64,000 nt of DNA from Sphingobacterium chungjuense (GTDB lineage Bacteria > Bacteroidota > Bacteroidia > Sphingobacteriales > Sphingobacteriaceae), in the NCBI RefSeq assembly GCF_011316935.1, contig NZ_WLYS01000004.1:62001-126000 (forward strand), read 5' to 3'. Below are positions 17,198-25,670 of this stretch, piece after piece. The notes under the pieces were generated by a model. The model was not told the DNA's origin, did not search any database, and saw only the letters and a program-made list of their open reading frames with translations. Both the position numbers and the translations under genes were made by a program. The stretch's first letter is position 1; every line of letters begins with the position of its first letter.

Positions 17198-18964
17198 ATG
17201 AGCGACTTTAAGAGAATATTTGATATCATACATTATAACCGTGATCACTACGCAAAGCCAATCATGGTGGGCGGTAGAAAAGGAGATTCTTGGAAAACGG
17301 TCTCTACGTCTGAGTTCGTAGAAAACATGGATTACACGAGTAAAGGATTGATAGCGAAAGGCCTAAAAAAAGGCGATCGCGTTGGTCTCATGTCCGGGAA
17401 CCGACCGGAATGGAACATGATTGATTTTGCGACCAACCAGATTGGTGCCGCCATCGTACCATTTTATCCTACACTATCCTCTAAAGACTTGGCTTATATT
17501 ATTAAAGATTCAGAGGTCAAGTTGCTATTCGTCAGTAATAGGGAGCTTTTCAGCAAAATCAATGAAGCTATCAGCGAAAATAACTTAAATGTAGACATCT
17601 ACACCATAGACGATGTAGAAGGACAAAATAGCCTAAAAGATCTGATTGCCATTGGCAAAGAGCAAGACTTAGACCTAAAGCCCTACAATGATGCTGTTGA
17701 TGAAGAAGATTTATTAACCCTAATCTATACGTCAGGGACTACAGGCACGCCAAAAGGAGTATATCTTTCTCACAAAAACATTTTAAGTAATGTGCACGGC
17801 TGCCAGCATCTCGTACCTGATGGTTGTGAAAAATCAATTAGTTTTTTGCCCTTGTCGCACATCTTCGAGCGCATGGTTGTTTATTTATACTTCGCACGTG
17901 GTATCCAAATCTGGTATGCAGAAAATCTGGACAATATCGTCGTAGATATCAACGAGGTTAAACCACAATTTTTCACGACCGTACCACGCGTGCTAGAGAA
18001 AGTGTACGATAAGATCGTGGCAAAAGGCAAAAGTCTTACCGGCATCAAAAAAGCACTTTTCTTCTGGGCGTTAGACTTGGGACATAAATACCAAGAGCCT
18101 GCTAAAAATTCGGCATGGTACAATTTTAAGCTCGGTATTGCACGCAAATTGATTTTTTCTAAGTGGAGAGATGCTCTTGGGGGCGAAGTACGATTCATCA
18201 TATCAGGTGGTGCGGCATTGCAGGAAAGATTAGCTCGTGTATTTTGGGCGGCAAACATCCGTGTATTAGAAGGTTACGGGCTAACAGAAACGTCACCAGT
18301 AATCTCTGTAAATTCCACGGAAGATAGCGGTGTAAAATTTGGATCTGTCGGTAAGGTACTTGGAAATCTTGATGTCAAGATCGCTGAAGATGGTGAAATC
18401 TTAGTCAAAGGACCTAGTATTTCAAAAGGATACTACAAAAATGAAAAAGCTACTGCTGAGGTGTTTGACGAACAAGGCTATTTCCACACGGGAGATATTG
18501 GAGAACTGACCTCTGATGGGTTCTTGAGAATTACTGATCGTAAAAAGGAAATGTTTAAAACAGCTGGCGGAAAGTATGTAGCACCTCAAGTTTTGGAAAA
18601 CAAATTAATGGAATCTCCGTTTATTGGTCAGGTGATGGTTATTGGGGAAAACAGACGCTTTCCAAGTGCATTAATAGTTCCAAACTTTGAAGACCTTGAA
18701 AAATGGGCCGAACGTAAGAATATCTCTTTCTCATCGCGAGAAGAGCTAATTGGCCAAAAGGAAGTTCTTGAAAAATACGATCAAATCGTAAATAATGCTA
18801 TGACTAAATTTGGTAAATGGGAAAAAGTAAAGAAATTCATATTACTCCCAGAAGAGTGGACCATCGACAATGGCGAACTTACACCGAAATTAAGCTTAAG
18901 ACGTAAAGTGATCTTGGAAAAATTCCAAAAAGCGGTAGACGAAATCTACGCGGAAGAAGAATAG
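17198..18964 (+). CDS. Long-chain fatty acid--CoA ligase (AMP-binding)
   Basis: A 588-residue adenylate-forming enzyme that activates fatty acids to acyl-CoA through an acyl-AMP. The AMP-binding signature 'YTSGTTGTPKG' (177-187) is perfect, followed by 'LPLSHIFER', 'YGLTETSP' (adenine pocket), 'YFHTGDIGEL' and the hinge 'RKKEMFKTAGGKYVAPQ', where the conserved Lys of the C-terminal domain follows. The length and the 'LSHIFERMV' motif match the FadD/FAA1-type long-chain enzymes of Bacteroidota. It probably works at the inner membrane face. A YihY-family gene follows 58 bases downstream with no terminator between, so the two may be co-transcribed. Confidence 0.93.
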   Translation: MSDFKRIFDIIHYNRDHYAKPIMVGGRKGDSWKTVSTSEFVENMDYTSKGLIAKGLKKGDRVGLMSGNRPEWNMIDFATNQIGAAIVPFYPTLSSKDLAYIIKDSEVKLLFVSNRELFSKINEAISENNLNVDIYTIDDVEGQNSLKDLIAIGKEQDLDLKPYNDAVDEEDLLTLIYTSGTTGTPKGVYLSHKNILSNVHGCQHLVPDGCEKSISFLPLSHIFERMVVYLYFARGIQIWYAENLDNIVVDINEVKPQFFTTVPRVLEKVYDKIVAKGKSLTGIKKALFFWALDLGHKYQEPAKNSAWYNFKLGIARKLIFSKWRDALGGEVRFIISGGAALQERLARVFWAANIRVLEGYGLTETSPVISVNSTEDSGVKFGSVGKVLGNLDVKIAEDGEILVKGPSISKGYYKNEKATAEVFDEQGYFHTGDIGELTSDGFLRITDRKKEMFKTAGGKYVAPQVLENKLMESPFIGQVMVIGENRRFPSALIVPNFEDLEKWAERKNISFSSREELIGQKEVLEKYDQIVNNAMTKFGKWEKVKKFILLPEEWTIDNGELTPKLSLRRKVILEKFQKAVDEIYAEEE

Positions 18965-19022
18965 TTGCTGCATATCTCCGTACCGGATACCTTGAATAAT
19001 ATATAAATTCATTTTCAGGTCT

Positions 19023-19988
19023 ATGTTGCAGAAGATTAAAGATTATTTTAAGTTAGTTTATGATGCCGGAATGGGTTTCATGGAGCACGATTGTTTAAAG
19101 ATGAGTGCTGCCTTATCGTATTACACGGTATTTTCCATTGGTCCTTTGGTTATGATTTTGATCTGGACATTGGGCTTTTTCTATGGAAATCAGATCGGTG
19201 GTAACGATGGTGCACAAAACGAAGTGATGGAAGAACTGACCGCACTATTTGGTCAAGATATCGCGGTGATGCTCGAATCGGCTATTCAGAAGATATCTTC
19301 TGATTCTAAATCCAACATCGGATTCATTATCGGTATTGGAACATTAATCTTTACGTCCACTACGATATTTGTGAACATACAGCAATCGATAAATACGATT
19401 TGGAATGTAAAACCTAAACCTAAAAAAGGTTGGTTGAAAATGATTATCAATCGCTTGCTATCTTTTTCTATGATTTTAGGGTTAGCATTTCTATTAATGG
19501 CCTCCCTAATCCTGAGTAGTATCATTGGATTATTGTCGACAGAAATTGGAAACACCTTCTCTTGGATAAATATTGACTTGATCGACTGGGTCAATACTGC
19601 AGTAACCTTTGTCGTAATTGGTACCTTATTCGGTTTTATATTTTCGGTATTACCCGATGCCAAAGTACGTTTTAAAGATATTTTAGGAGGTGCCATTTTC
19701 ACCGCGCTACTATTTATGTTGGGAAAATGGGGCATATCTATGTACCTCTCAAATAATGCGACTGCTAGTGCTTTCGGGGCTGCTGGATCGATCATCATTT
19801 TGTTGAGTTGGGTGTATTACACATCCGCTATCATTTTCTTTGGAGCGGAGTTTACAAAAAGATATGCAGTCCGTTATGGTCATGGCATCCAACCCTCATC
19901 CTATGCTGTGGTTATTGAGCAAACAGAATATGAGTACGATCCTGACACTGGAAAAAGAGAAAAAATTGACAAACAAGATAACGAGTAA
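19023..19988 (+). CDS. YihY/virulence factor BrkB family membrane protein
   Basis: A 321-residue inner-membrane protein with about six hydrophobic helices. Diagnostic segments are 'LKMSAALSYYTVFSIGPL' (about 25-42), the central 'TTIFVNIQQSINTIWNVKP' (about 117-135) and the C-terminal 'GSIIILLSWVYYTSAIIFFGAEFTK', all typical of the family once mis-assigned as ribonuclease BN. The exact role is unresolved; a transport function has been suggested for the family. The C-terminus is a short charged cytoplasmic tail. It follows the acyl-CoA ligase, and a terminator comes directly after its stop. Confidence 0.9.
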   Translation: MLQKIKDYFKLVYDAGMGFMEHDCLKMSAALSYYTVFSIGPLVMILIWTLGFFYGNQIGGNDGAQNEVMEELTALFGQDIAVMLESAIQKISSDSKSNIGFIIGIGTLIFTSTTIFVNIQQSINTIWNVKPKPKKGWLKMIINRLLSFSMILGLAFLLMASLILSSIIGLLSTEIGNTFSWINIDLIDWVNTAVTFVVIGTLFGFIFSVLPDAKVRFKDILGGAIFTALLFMLGKWGISMYLSNNATASAFGAAGSIIILLSWVYYTSAIIFFGAEFTKRYAVRYGHGIQPSSYAVVIEQTEYEYDPDTGKREKIDKQDNE

Positions 19989-19993
19989 ATGCA

Positions 19994-20030
19994 AGAAGGC
20001 CTATTTTAATAAAAATAGGCCTTCTTTTTA
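19994..20030. terminator. Bidirectional terminator
   Basis: A 14-bp perfect stem (19994-20007 with 20012-20025), then T run on the plus strand. It separates the YihY gene from the converging PEP-synthase-like gene; the minus-strand T run is weaker. Confidence 0.8.
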
Positions 20031-20043
20031 ATTGCATCCAAAT

Positions 20044-22647
20044 CTATAACACTACCTTCCGGATTTCGCCTACAACAGCATCCACTTCGACGAGGTCACC
20101 ATCTTTAAAATTACTAAGCAGATCTTCGATCTCCACGATGGTAGGCAAATTCATTTGTCGGGCCAATACACAGAGTGGGTTCCAAACTGATCCTCGCTCT
20201 ATCAACAATGCTGAGGCAGAGACGAGTTTCGCATCTATTCTTGCATCTGCACACCTTGCGATAATAATTTCGCCATCTGCTAGCACAAACGAGTCATCAC
20301 CTGTCCAGACACGCACAACACCTTGTGATTTTCCTGAGCAACTAATCAGACCTTGCATTTTTACTTCTGAGCGTACTGGATTCGTTGCGGCTGCCGTAAA
20401 ATCATTGCTATGATACGGAATGCCATATGTAGCGAGTTGAACAGCAGAAGCTGGCATAACTTGAAATCGTTCGTACTCCTCTTTTCTCAAGCCAACAAGT
20501 GCATTAAGATCAGTCGTGATACTGCGACCATCAATAAATGCGAAGATTTCTTCCTTACTTAGGAAATGAATATCACTTTCAAACTCCAAAATACCCTCTT
20601 CGGAAAAGCGGCTGCCTATTGTAGAGAATAGCCTCCCAACAACATTCCAAAGCCGTTTGTAATCATATTGGAATTCTTCTTTCATTTTCAATAGCTCACG
20701 ACTATTATGCAATGTTCTATGATACCACCAGCGTTTAAATGGACTTTGCCTCAAATTTTGCTTCATGTTCTCCTCTGCAGTGGATCTGATCTCTGACTCT
20801 ACTTGTCTGGCATGGTCGAGATCGTTGATATGACGCTGTAAATAGCTTTGTAATGTCGCAATAAAACTAATCGCCTCATTTTCTTTCTGATTTTCTTCCG
20901 CCTTTTGCGACATAGCACAATAATCATCGATATCTTGGAGGTAATCCTGTATCACATTTTTTAAAGATACTGTCTCATAACGATTGTCATGCAGAATGAA
21001 ATGCCAAACCTGTTTCTCACTTTCTGTCACGAACAGCGTTTTCAGGAATCCAGAAGCTTGAATCTTCTGTGCAATTTCTATTCGACGTTGGAGTGGTTGA
21101 ATAGTAGCCAAAGATTTAGTATCCATTAGTAAATCGGTCGCTAAATCCCTCCTACCATTGATCGTAAATGGTCGAGTTTGCTGCTGCAACCATCCAAAGT
21201 GTACTTGATAAAAGAAATCAGCCTGAAATGGAGTGTCCCATTCAAGAAGCAACGTTCGCTCTAGCTGTAGATATAATTGCATAAGCTCGTGCGGATCCTT
21301 CGTTTGCCAGTCCAGATTCTGATATTTGCGCAGTATCTTTGCAGCATATTTTCTAAATTCAACACCTTTTTGACTAAGCTTACGGTATCGATTATATAGT
21401 TTCCCGGTTAACAGTACCATATTCCACCACGCTTCATTCACTGAGCCTGGGTATACATCAGCGGTATCAAAGTGGTACTCTGAATGCTGATTTTTGTGCA
21501 AAAAATGTACACCAACTCGGTTTTCTGGCAGCATTGCATCCAACGTTTGCTGTACGCGCAAATTACTGTACAAACGACCATGGATTAGTCCTACCGCATT
21601 CGAGAAAAGATCTTTATACCGTTTCATAACTGCTTTGGAAGCACCAAAAAATGCCGCTCGAATCTTTTGATCCGCTTCGGAATAGGTTTTTACGCAAGAA
21701 TATGTCAAAGGCGTAATTACACCTGAAAATTCGTCCGCGAAATTGGAGTTATCCCAAAGATTATACTCGCCAGACGTATCTGGCAATTGATCTAATCGCC
21801 AAATGGGTTGCGCTTGTATAACCTGTATTTTATCATCCTGTAGTGCAAATTGCAACTGATAGAATTGCTGATTTTGCGTACGCAAATCATCTAACAGCTT
21901 GGATATAGTAAGCAGGTGCTCATCTGCCACAGCCTGATCATGCTGATGTATCCGTAAAACTTCTTCCGTGACTACTTCACCGTCTTGCCGAACAACTAAT
22001 TGCTCTCTTTTGCGGGCAATTTGACGATCTATCCCTCCTGCTGTCATGGTATAGGTATCTGCTTCGACATTACCAGCAGTTCCTCCCAGTCCAAATATGC
22101 CCGAGATAAACTTTTCTTTCCGACTGCCTCGCGTAGGATGTATGGCATAAGCTACACCAGAAGATTTTGCATGCACCACCTCTTGAATAATCACGGCGAT
22201 TCCCAAATTTGGACTCAAACGATGCGTTGCGCGATATGCTAATACTTCATCTGAAAATATCGATCGCCAAACTGCTTTTATCTTATGCAAGACCTGCGTA
22301 CGCGGTACCATCATAAAACTGGCATACTGTTCGTCAAAAGCATCTTCGTGTCCTGGATCTATCCAAGGCGAAGGGCGCACCGCAAGGTGAAGATCATCTG
22401 GAAATAACAATCTTAGCTCTGCCTCTACAGATGCTGGAAACACGTACTGGTCTATAGCACGAAGAAGATCTCCCGTATTAGAAAGAGAGGTAAGATTTTT
22501 AAACGCTTCGGCCATAAAATCGGCAGGAAGCACAACCCATCGGGGAATGTTCACATCAAATTGCCTCAGTTTAAAGAGTTCCTTCGCTTTTTCGCCAATG
22601 GCAGGATGCGTTATATATTGTGTTTGACTATCTTGTATGAAGATCAT
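20044..22647 (-). CDS. PEP synthase/rifampin phosphotransferase-like protein, probably catalytically dead
   Basis: This 867-residue protein has the order of a rifampin phosphotransferase or PEP synthase: an ATP-grasp nucleotide domain (about 1-290, with Arg91 in 'LAVRPSP', 'IQEVVHAKSSGVAYAIHP' and 'GLGGTAGNVEADTY'), a large helical middle starting 'EFSGVITPLTYS' (about 306-317), and a C-terminal swivelling domain (about 770-867). The phospho-histidine motif of that last domain, normally G-G-x-x-S-H-A-A-I-V-A-R, reads 'GSVWNPLCVLAR' without any gap, so Pro824 replaces the His. The ATP-grasp end is also altered: 'QLQFA' (264-268) instead of D-I-E-W-A and 'QAQP' (278-281) instead of Q-A-R-P. Phosphotransfer by the known mechanism is therefore unlikely. 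It is monocistronic; role unknown. Confidence 0.85.
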   Translation of the reverse strand: MIFIQDSQTQYITHPAIGEKAKELFKLRQFDVNIPRWVVLPADFMAEAFKNLTSLSNTGDLLRAIDQYVFPASVEAELRLLFPDDLHLAVRPSPWIDPGHEDAFDEQYASFMMVPRTQVLHKIKAVWRSIFSDEVLAYRATHRLSPNLGIAVIIQEVVHAKSSGVAYAIHPTRGSRKEKFISGIFGLGGTAGNVEADTYTMTAGGIDRQIARKREQLVVRQDGEVVTEEVLRIHQHDQAVADEHLLTISKLLDDLRTQNQQFYQLQFALQDDKIQVIQAQPIWRLDQLPDTSGEYNLWDNSNFADEFSGVITPLTYSCVKTYSEADQKIRAAFFGASKAVMKRYKDLFSNAVGLIHGRLYSNLRVQQTLDAMLPENRVGVHFLHKNQHSEYHFDTADVYPGSVNEAWWNMVLLTGKLYNRYRKLSQKGVEFRKYAAKILRKYQNLDWQTKDPHELMQLYLQLERTLLLEWDTPFQADFFYQVHFGWLQQQTRPFTINGRRDLATDLLMDTKSLATIQPLQRRIEIAQKIQASGFLKTLFVTESEKQVWHFILHDNRYETVSLKNVIQDYLQDIDDYCAMSQKAEENQKENEAISFIATLQSYLQRHINDLDHARQVESEIRSTAEENMKQNLRQSPFKRWWYHRTLHNSRELLKMKEEFQYDYKRLWNVVGRLFSTIGSRFSEEGILEFESDIHFLSKEEIFAFIDGRSITTDLNALVGLRKEEYERFQVMPASAVQLATYGIPYHSNDFTAAATNPVRSEVKMQGLISCSGKSQGVVRVWTGDDSFVLADGEIIIARCADARIDAKLVSASALLIERGSVWNPLCVLARQMNLPTIVEIEDLLSNFKDGDLVEVDAVVGEIRKVVL

Positions 22648-22839
22648 TCGGGTTAACTAAATTGTACGCTACTTGTTTATCATCACGACGCTTAACTGCA
22701 TGACCAAATAATAAGCCAAAACTTCACAACACCTGTCGTGTGCCTGTCACGATTATGCTAGAATACATCGTAGCGGTATTTGGCAAACATTTAAATGGCT
22801 GATTTGTTGCATATATATCTCACCTAAATTCTAATTCAG

Positions 22840-23532
22840 ATGAAACGATACTTGCTTAGCTTTTGCCTTATAATTGTCTATACGCTAAATACACAGGCGC
22901 AAAATAAACAATTGCATGGCGTCTATAAGATGGACACAGACAAAACGCATACACTTTGGCTATTCGTAGATGGCTATAGCTCCATGATCCATTATACCGA
23001 TAAACAATACTTATCTACGACGGGCGGACCTTTTACATTTAACGGTGATGCGATCAGCGTACAAACCGAATACAATGATATCGACTCCGCTTCCGTGGGT
23101 AAGACGATGAACTATCCCTTAAAGTGGGAAGGAGAAAATCTAAAAGACAAGTCGGGCAACATTTGGGTAAAGCAAGCTAATAAATCGAATGCGCTAGATG
23201 GTCTCTGGCGTATAACTGGAAGGCAGCAAAACGGCGAAATGAGTACGATGCCACGAAGTGATCGAAAAACGATTAAACTACTGGTAGATGGTTATTTTCA
23301 ATGGATAGCTATTAATCCTGCTCAAAGAGGATTTTATGGTACTGGTGGAGGCCAATATTCTTTTACAGAAAACAAGTATACCGAACATTTGATCTTTTTT
23401 TCCCGAGACAACACACGTATTGGTACTGTTTTACAATTTGATGGGGCACTTAAAGACGGCGAATGGCACCACTCCGGGATGAGCTCTAAAGGAGATGATA
23501 TCCACGAAATATGGTCTAAAGATTCAAAATAA
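22840..23532 (+). CDS. Secreted two-domain lipocalin-like protein of unknown function
   Basis: A 230-residue protein with an N-terminal signal peptide (to about residue 20, 'IIVYTLNTQAQ'). The mature part contains two related halves. The first (about 24-112) has 'LHGVYKMDTD...LWLFVDGYSSMIHY' and 'STTGGPFTF'; the second (about 119-226) has 'LDGLWRITGR...IKLLVDGYFQWIAI' and 'GTGGGQYSF'. Each looks like a small beta-sheet domain of the lipocalin-like/'membrane or secreted' type found in Bacteroidota, so an internal duplication is likely. It probably acts in the periplasm or outside. It is preceded by 192 bases without a recognisable promoter and followed by a terminator. Confidence 0.78.
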   Translation: MKRYLLSFCLIIVYTLNTQAQNKQLHGVYKMDTDKTHTLWLFVDGYSSMIHYTDKQYLSTTGGPFTFNGDAISVQTEYNDIDSASVGKTMNYPLKWEGENLKDKSGNIWVKQANKSNALDGLWRITGRQQNGEMSTMPRSDRKTIKLLVDGYFQWIAINPAQRGFYGTGGGQYSFTENKYTEHLIFFSRDNTRIGTVLQFDGALKDGEWHHSGMSSKGDDIHEIWSKDSK

Positions 23533-23558
23533 AAAAGAGCCGCTTTTGGCTCTTTTTT
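23531..23558. terminator. Bidirectional terminator
   Basis: An 11-bp stem (23531-23541 with 23548-23558) with A run and T run on either side. Its right end overlaps the last codon of the converging cysM. Confidence 0.8.
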
Positions 23559-24435
23559 ATTTTGATGTAAAAAGATCTGAACTGAGGTAACGATCACCTC
23601 GATCACAAGCAATAAATACGATCGTACCTTGCTCTATCTCTTGGGCAACTTGTAATGCAGCATGAAATGCACCACCGGTACTCATTCCGACAAATATACC
23701 CTCTTGTGCCACCAGTTCGCGGGTACGCAAAGTTGCGTCCTGTTGATCAATGTCTATTACTCGATCGACGCGAGTTGCATCGAATATTTTAGGTAAATAT
23801 TCCTTTGGCCAGCGTCGAATTCCCGGAATAGATGAACCATCTGTAGGTTGGCAACCTATAATTTGAATAGCATCATTTTGCTCTTTAAAGAATCTAGAAC
23901 AGCCCATGATCGTACCTGTTGTACCCATAGCACTTACAAAATGGGTAATTTGGCCTTCGGTATCTTTCCAAATTTCTGGTCCTGTTGTTTGATAATGCGC
24001 TTTGTAATTATCTTCATTAGCAAACTGATTTAATAAAAAGTAACCCGATTGTTGTGCTTTCTCTTCTGCATAATCGCGGCTAGTTTCCATCGAATCCAAC
24101 AACGTTACCTTTGCACCGAAAGCCTCCATTGTTAGCACACGCTCGCGTGTGGATGTCGAAGGCATCACCAATTCAATAGGCACTTTGTACATGCTTGCAA
24201 TCATAGCAAGTGCAATGCCCGTATTGCCACTCGTTGCTTCGATTAATGTAGAGCCTTCTGATATATCACCACGTTCTAGAGCCGAACGAATCATATTTAA
24301 AGCCGCTCTATCTTTCACCGAACCTGCAGGATTGTTTCCTTCCATCTTCGCGTAGATGTGTACCTTCGGATTAGTGTGAAATGAAGTAATTTCTACAAGC
24401 GGTGTGTTGCCAATAGTTTCAATAATAGAGCCCAT
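23557..24435 (-). CDS. cysM: Cysteine synthase (O-acetylserine sulfhydrylase), CysM type
   Basis: A 292-residue PLP enzyme that makes cysteine from O-acetylserine and sulfide or thiosulfate. The PLP-binding Lys lies in 'NPAGSVKDRAAL' (Lys41), the substrate loop is 'EATSGNTGIALA' and the phosphate-binding stretch is 'SAMGTTGTIMG'. The length and the 'RRWPKEYLPKIFD' segment fit CysM better than CysK. The start codon overlaps the cysE stop by one base (TAATG), so the two enzymes of the pathway are translationally coupled. A short C-terminus ends inside the terminator. Confidence 0.93.
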   Translation of the reverse strand: MGSIIETIGNTPLVEITSFHTNPKVHIYAKMEGNNPAGSVKDRAALNMIRSALERGDISEGSTLIEATSGNTGIALAMIASMYKVPIELVMPSTSTRERVLTMEAFGAKVTLLDSMETSRDYAEEKAQQSGYFLLNQFANEDNYKAHYQTTGPEIWKDTEGQITHFVSAMGTTGTIMGCSRFFKEQNDAIQIIGCQPTDGSSIPGIRRWPKEYLPKIFDATRVDRVIDIDQQDATLRTRELVAQEGIFVGMSTGGAFHAALQVAQEIEQGTIVFIACDRGDRYLSSDLFTSK

Positions 24436-25247
24436 TATACAGTCGGTTTAGAGTCAAAAAACTTGGTATTTGGTTGATGGTAAACAGTTGTATAAGGCTC
24501 AATACTACTCGTAAGCCACACATTACCGCCTACGATTGAATGGTGTCCGACTCGAGTATCTCCACCTAATATCGTAGCACCTGCATATATAATCACATGA
24601 TCTTCTATAATAGGATGGCGTTGCTTTCCAGCAAGCAATTTTTCGACGCTTAGTGCTCCTAAGGTTACGCCTTGATACAGTTTTACATGTTTACCGATGA
24701 TCGTAGTTTCACCGATGACAACTCCTGTACCATGATCAATATGCAAATACTCTCCGATAGTTGCCCCTGGATGAATATCTATTCCTGTACGTTCATGCGC
24801 ATATTCTGTCAATATTCTAGGTATCAAAGGAAGCTCATACAGCCAAAGCTGATGTGCCATGCGGTACATGCACATCGCTAAAAAACCAGGATAAGTACGC
24901 ACCACTTCATGTAAACTTTGAGCCGCTGGATCGCCATCGAGAATAGCTTGGGCATCGGTCAGCATGAGATCGTACAGATTGGGTAACTCATTAAAGAACT
25001 TATCTACGATTTCACGGCGATTGCAATTTCCGCATTCTTTGCTACCCTGTAAGAGATCATAAAACTCATTTTCCAGTTGCTTAAAATGTGCTTTCAAAGC
25101 ATCCACAGAATGTATTTTCTTTGGATTTCGCTCGGGAAATAGCAATCGAAATACATCTCGCGCCCATTCCCATATCCGCACATTGCTTGGCATATTCTGC
25201 GCTTCCTGCTGTTTGTTAAACAAGTGCTGATAAAATTCCTCTTCCAT
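24435..25247 (-). CDS. cysE: Serine O-acetyltransferase
   Basis: CysE acetylates serine with acetyl-CoA to give O-acetylserine, the substrate of the next gene. The 270-residue protein has an N-terminal helical region and a C-terminal left-handed beta-helix of hexapeptide repeats. Key segments are 'ERTGIDIHPGATIG' and 'LHIDHGTGVVIGETTIIG', including the catalytic His of 'DHGTG', and 'HPIIEDHVIIYAGATILGG'. A cysteine-containing 'KECGNCNRREIV' loop in the N-terminal half is typical of the longer Bacteroidota/plant-like form. A TATATTTG -7 box (25267-25274, minus strand) gives a possible own promoter with a 15-base leader; otherwise it could be read from the DUF3037 operon 45 bases upstream. Confidence 0.94.
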   Translation of the reverse strand: MEEEFYQHLFNKQQEAQNMPSNVRIWEWARDVFRLLFPERNPKKIHSVDALKAHFKQLENEFYDLLQGSKECGNCNRREIVDKFFNELPNLYDLMLTDAQAILDGDPAAQSLHEVVRTYPGFLAMCMYRMAHQLWLYELPLIPRILTEYAHERTGIDIHPGATIGEYLHIDHGTGVVIGETTIIGKHVKLYQGVTLGALSVEKLLAGKQRHPIIEDHVIIYAGATILGGDTRVGHHSIVGGNVWLTSSIEPYTTVYHQPNTKFFDSKPTV

Positions 25248-25292
25248 TGGCTATTTCTTAACTACACAAATATACTTTTTAATCTATTATAC

Positions 25293-25670
25293 TTATAGGA
25301 TTAATCGATTAAATAATTCTTTTAATGTATCTTCTGGATCTGTACACAATCCCGTGTGAACTGGCGCACATTGAATCCACGTACTGCGATTGGCCGTTAT
25401 CCAGCGAACACGCTCGGCCTGCTCCAGTTTCGCTAATTGCCCAGCATCAGCTTCACCTGCACAAATCCTTTCTAAGGAGGATAGGTGCGCTTTTAACGGT
25501 ATCAAATCAGCATTTGCGCATAGGCATTTACATCTATCTTCATCTACCAACCAACGCATCGCAGCATATCGTTTTCGTTTGCAAAAGAGCAATACGCCTA
25601 CATTAATAAATTCTTCGCGCTCTACCCTCGGTACATAACGAATAACGGAGTACTCATATTCTACCTTCAC
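25293..25670 (-). CDS. DUF3037 domain protein, partner of HipA-like kinase
   Basis: A 125-residue protein that matches DUF3037: 'YEYSVIRYVPRVEREEFINVGVLLF' (given here as its two halves around residues 5-29), a Cys/Lys-rich stretch (48-52), and the C-terminal 'ELFNRL'. It is small, charged and without membrane helix or signal peptide, so cytoplasmic. Its first 17 bases overlap the end of the HipA-like kinase gene in another frame, which signals translational coupling and joint function. The activity of DUF3037 is unknown to me; a role as target, modulator or antidote of the kinase would fit its size and coupling but is not shown. Confidence 0.85.
   Translation of the reverse strand: MKVEYEYSVIRYVPRVEREEFINVGVLLFCKRKRYAAMRWLVDEDRCKCLCANADLIPLKAHLSSLERICAGEADAGQLAKLEQAERVRWITANRSTWIQCAPVHTGLCTDPEDTLKELFNRLIL

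Noticed and set aside
20044..22647. Calling this gene a rifampin resistance determinant or PEP synthase
   Set aside because: The phospho-histidine is replaced by Pro and two ATP-site motifs are changed, so the known reaction is unlikely.
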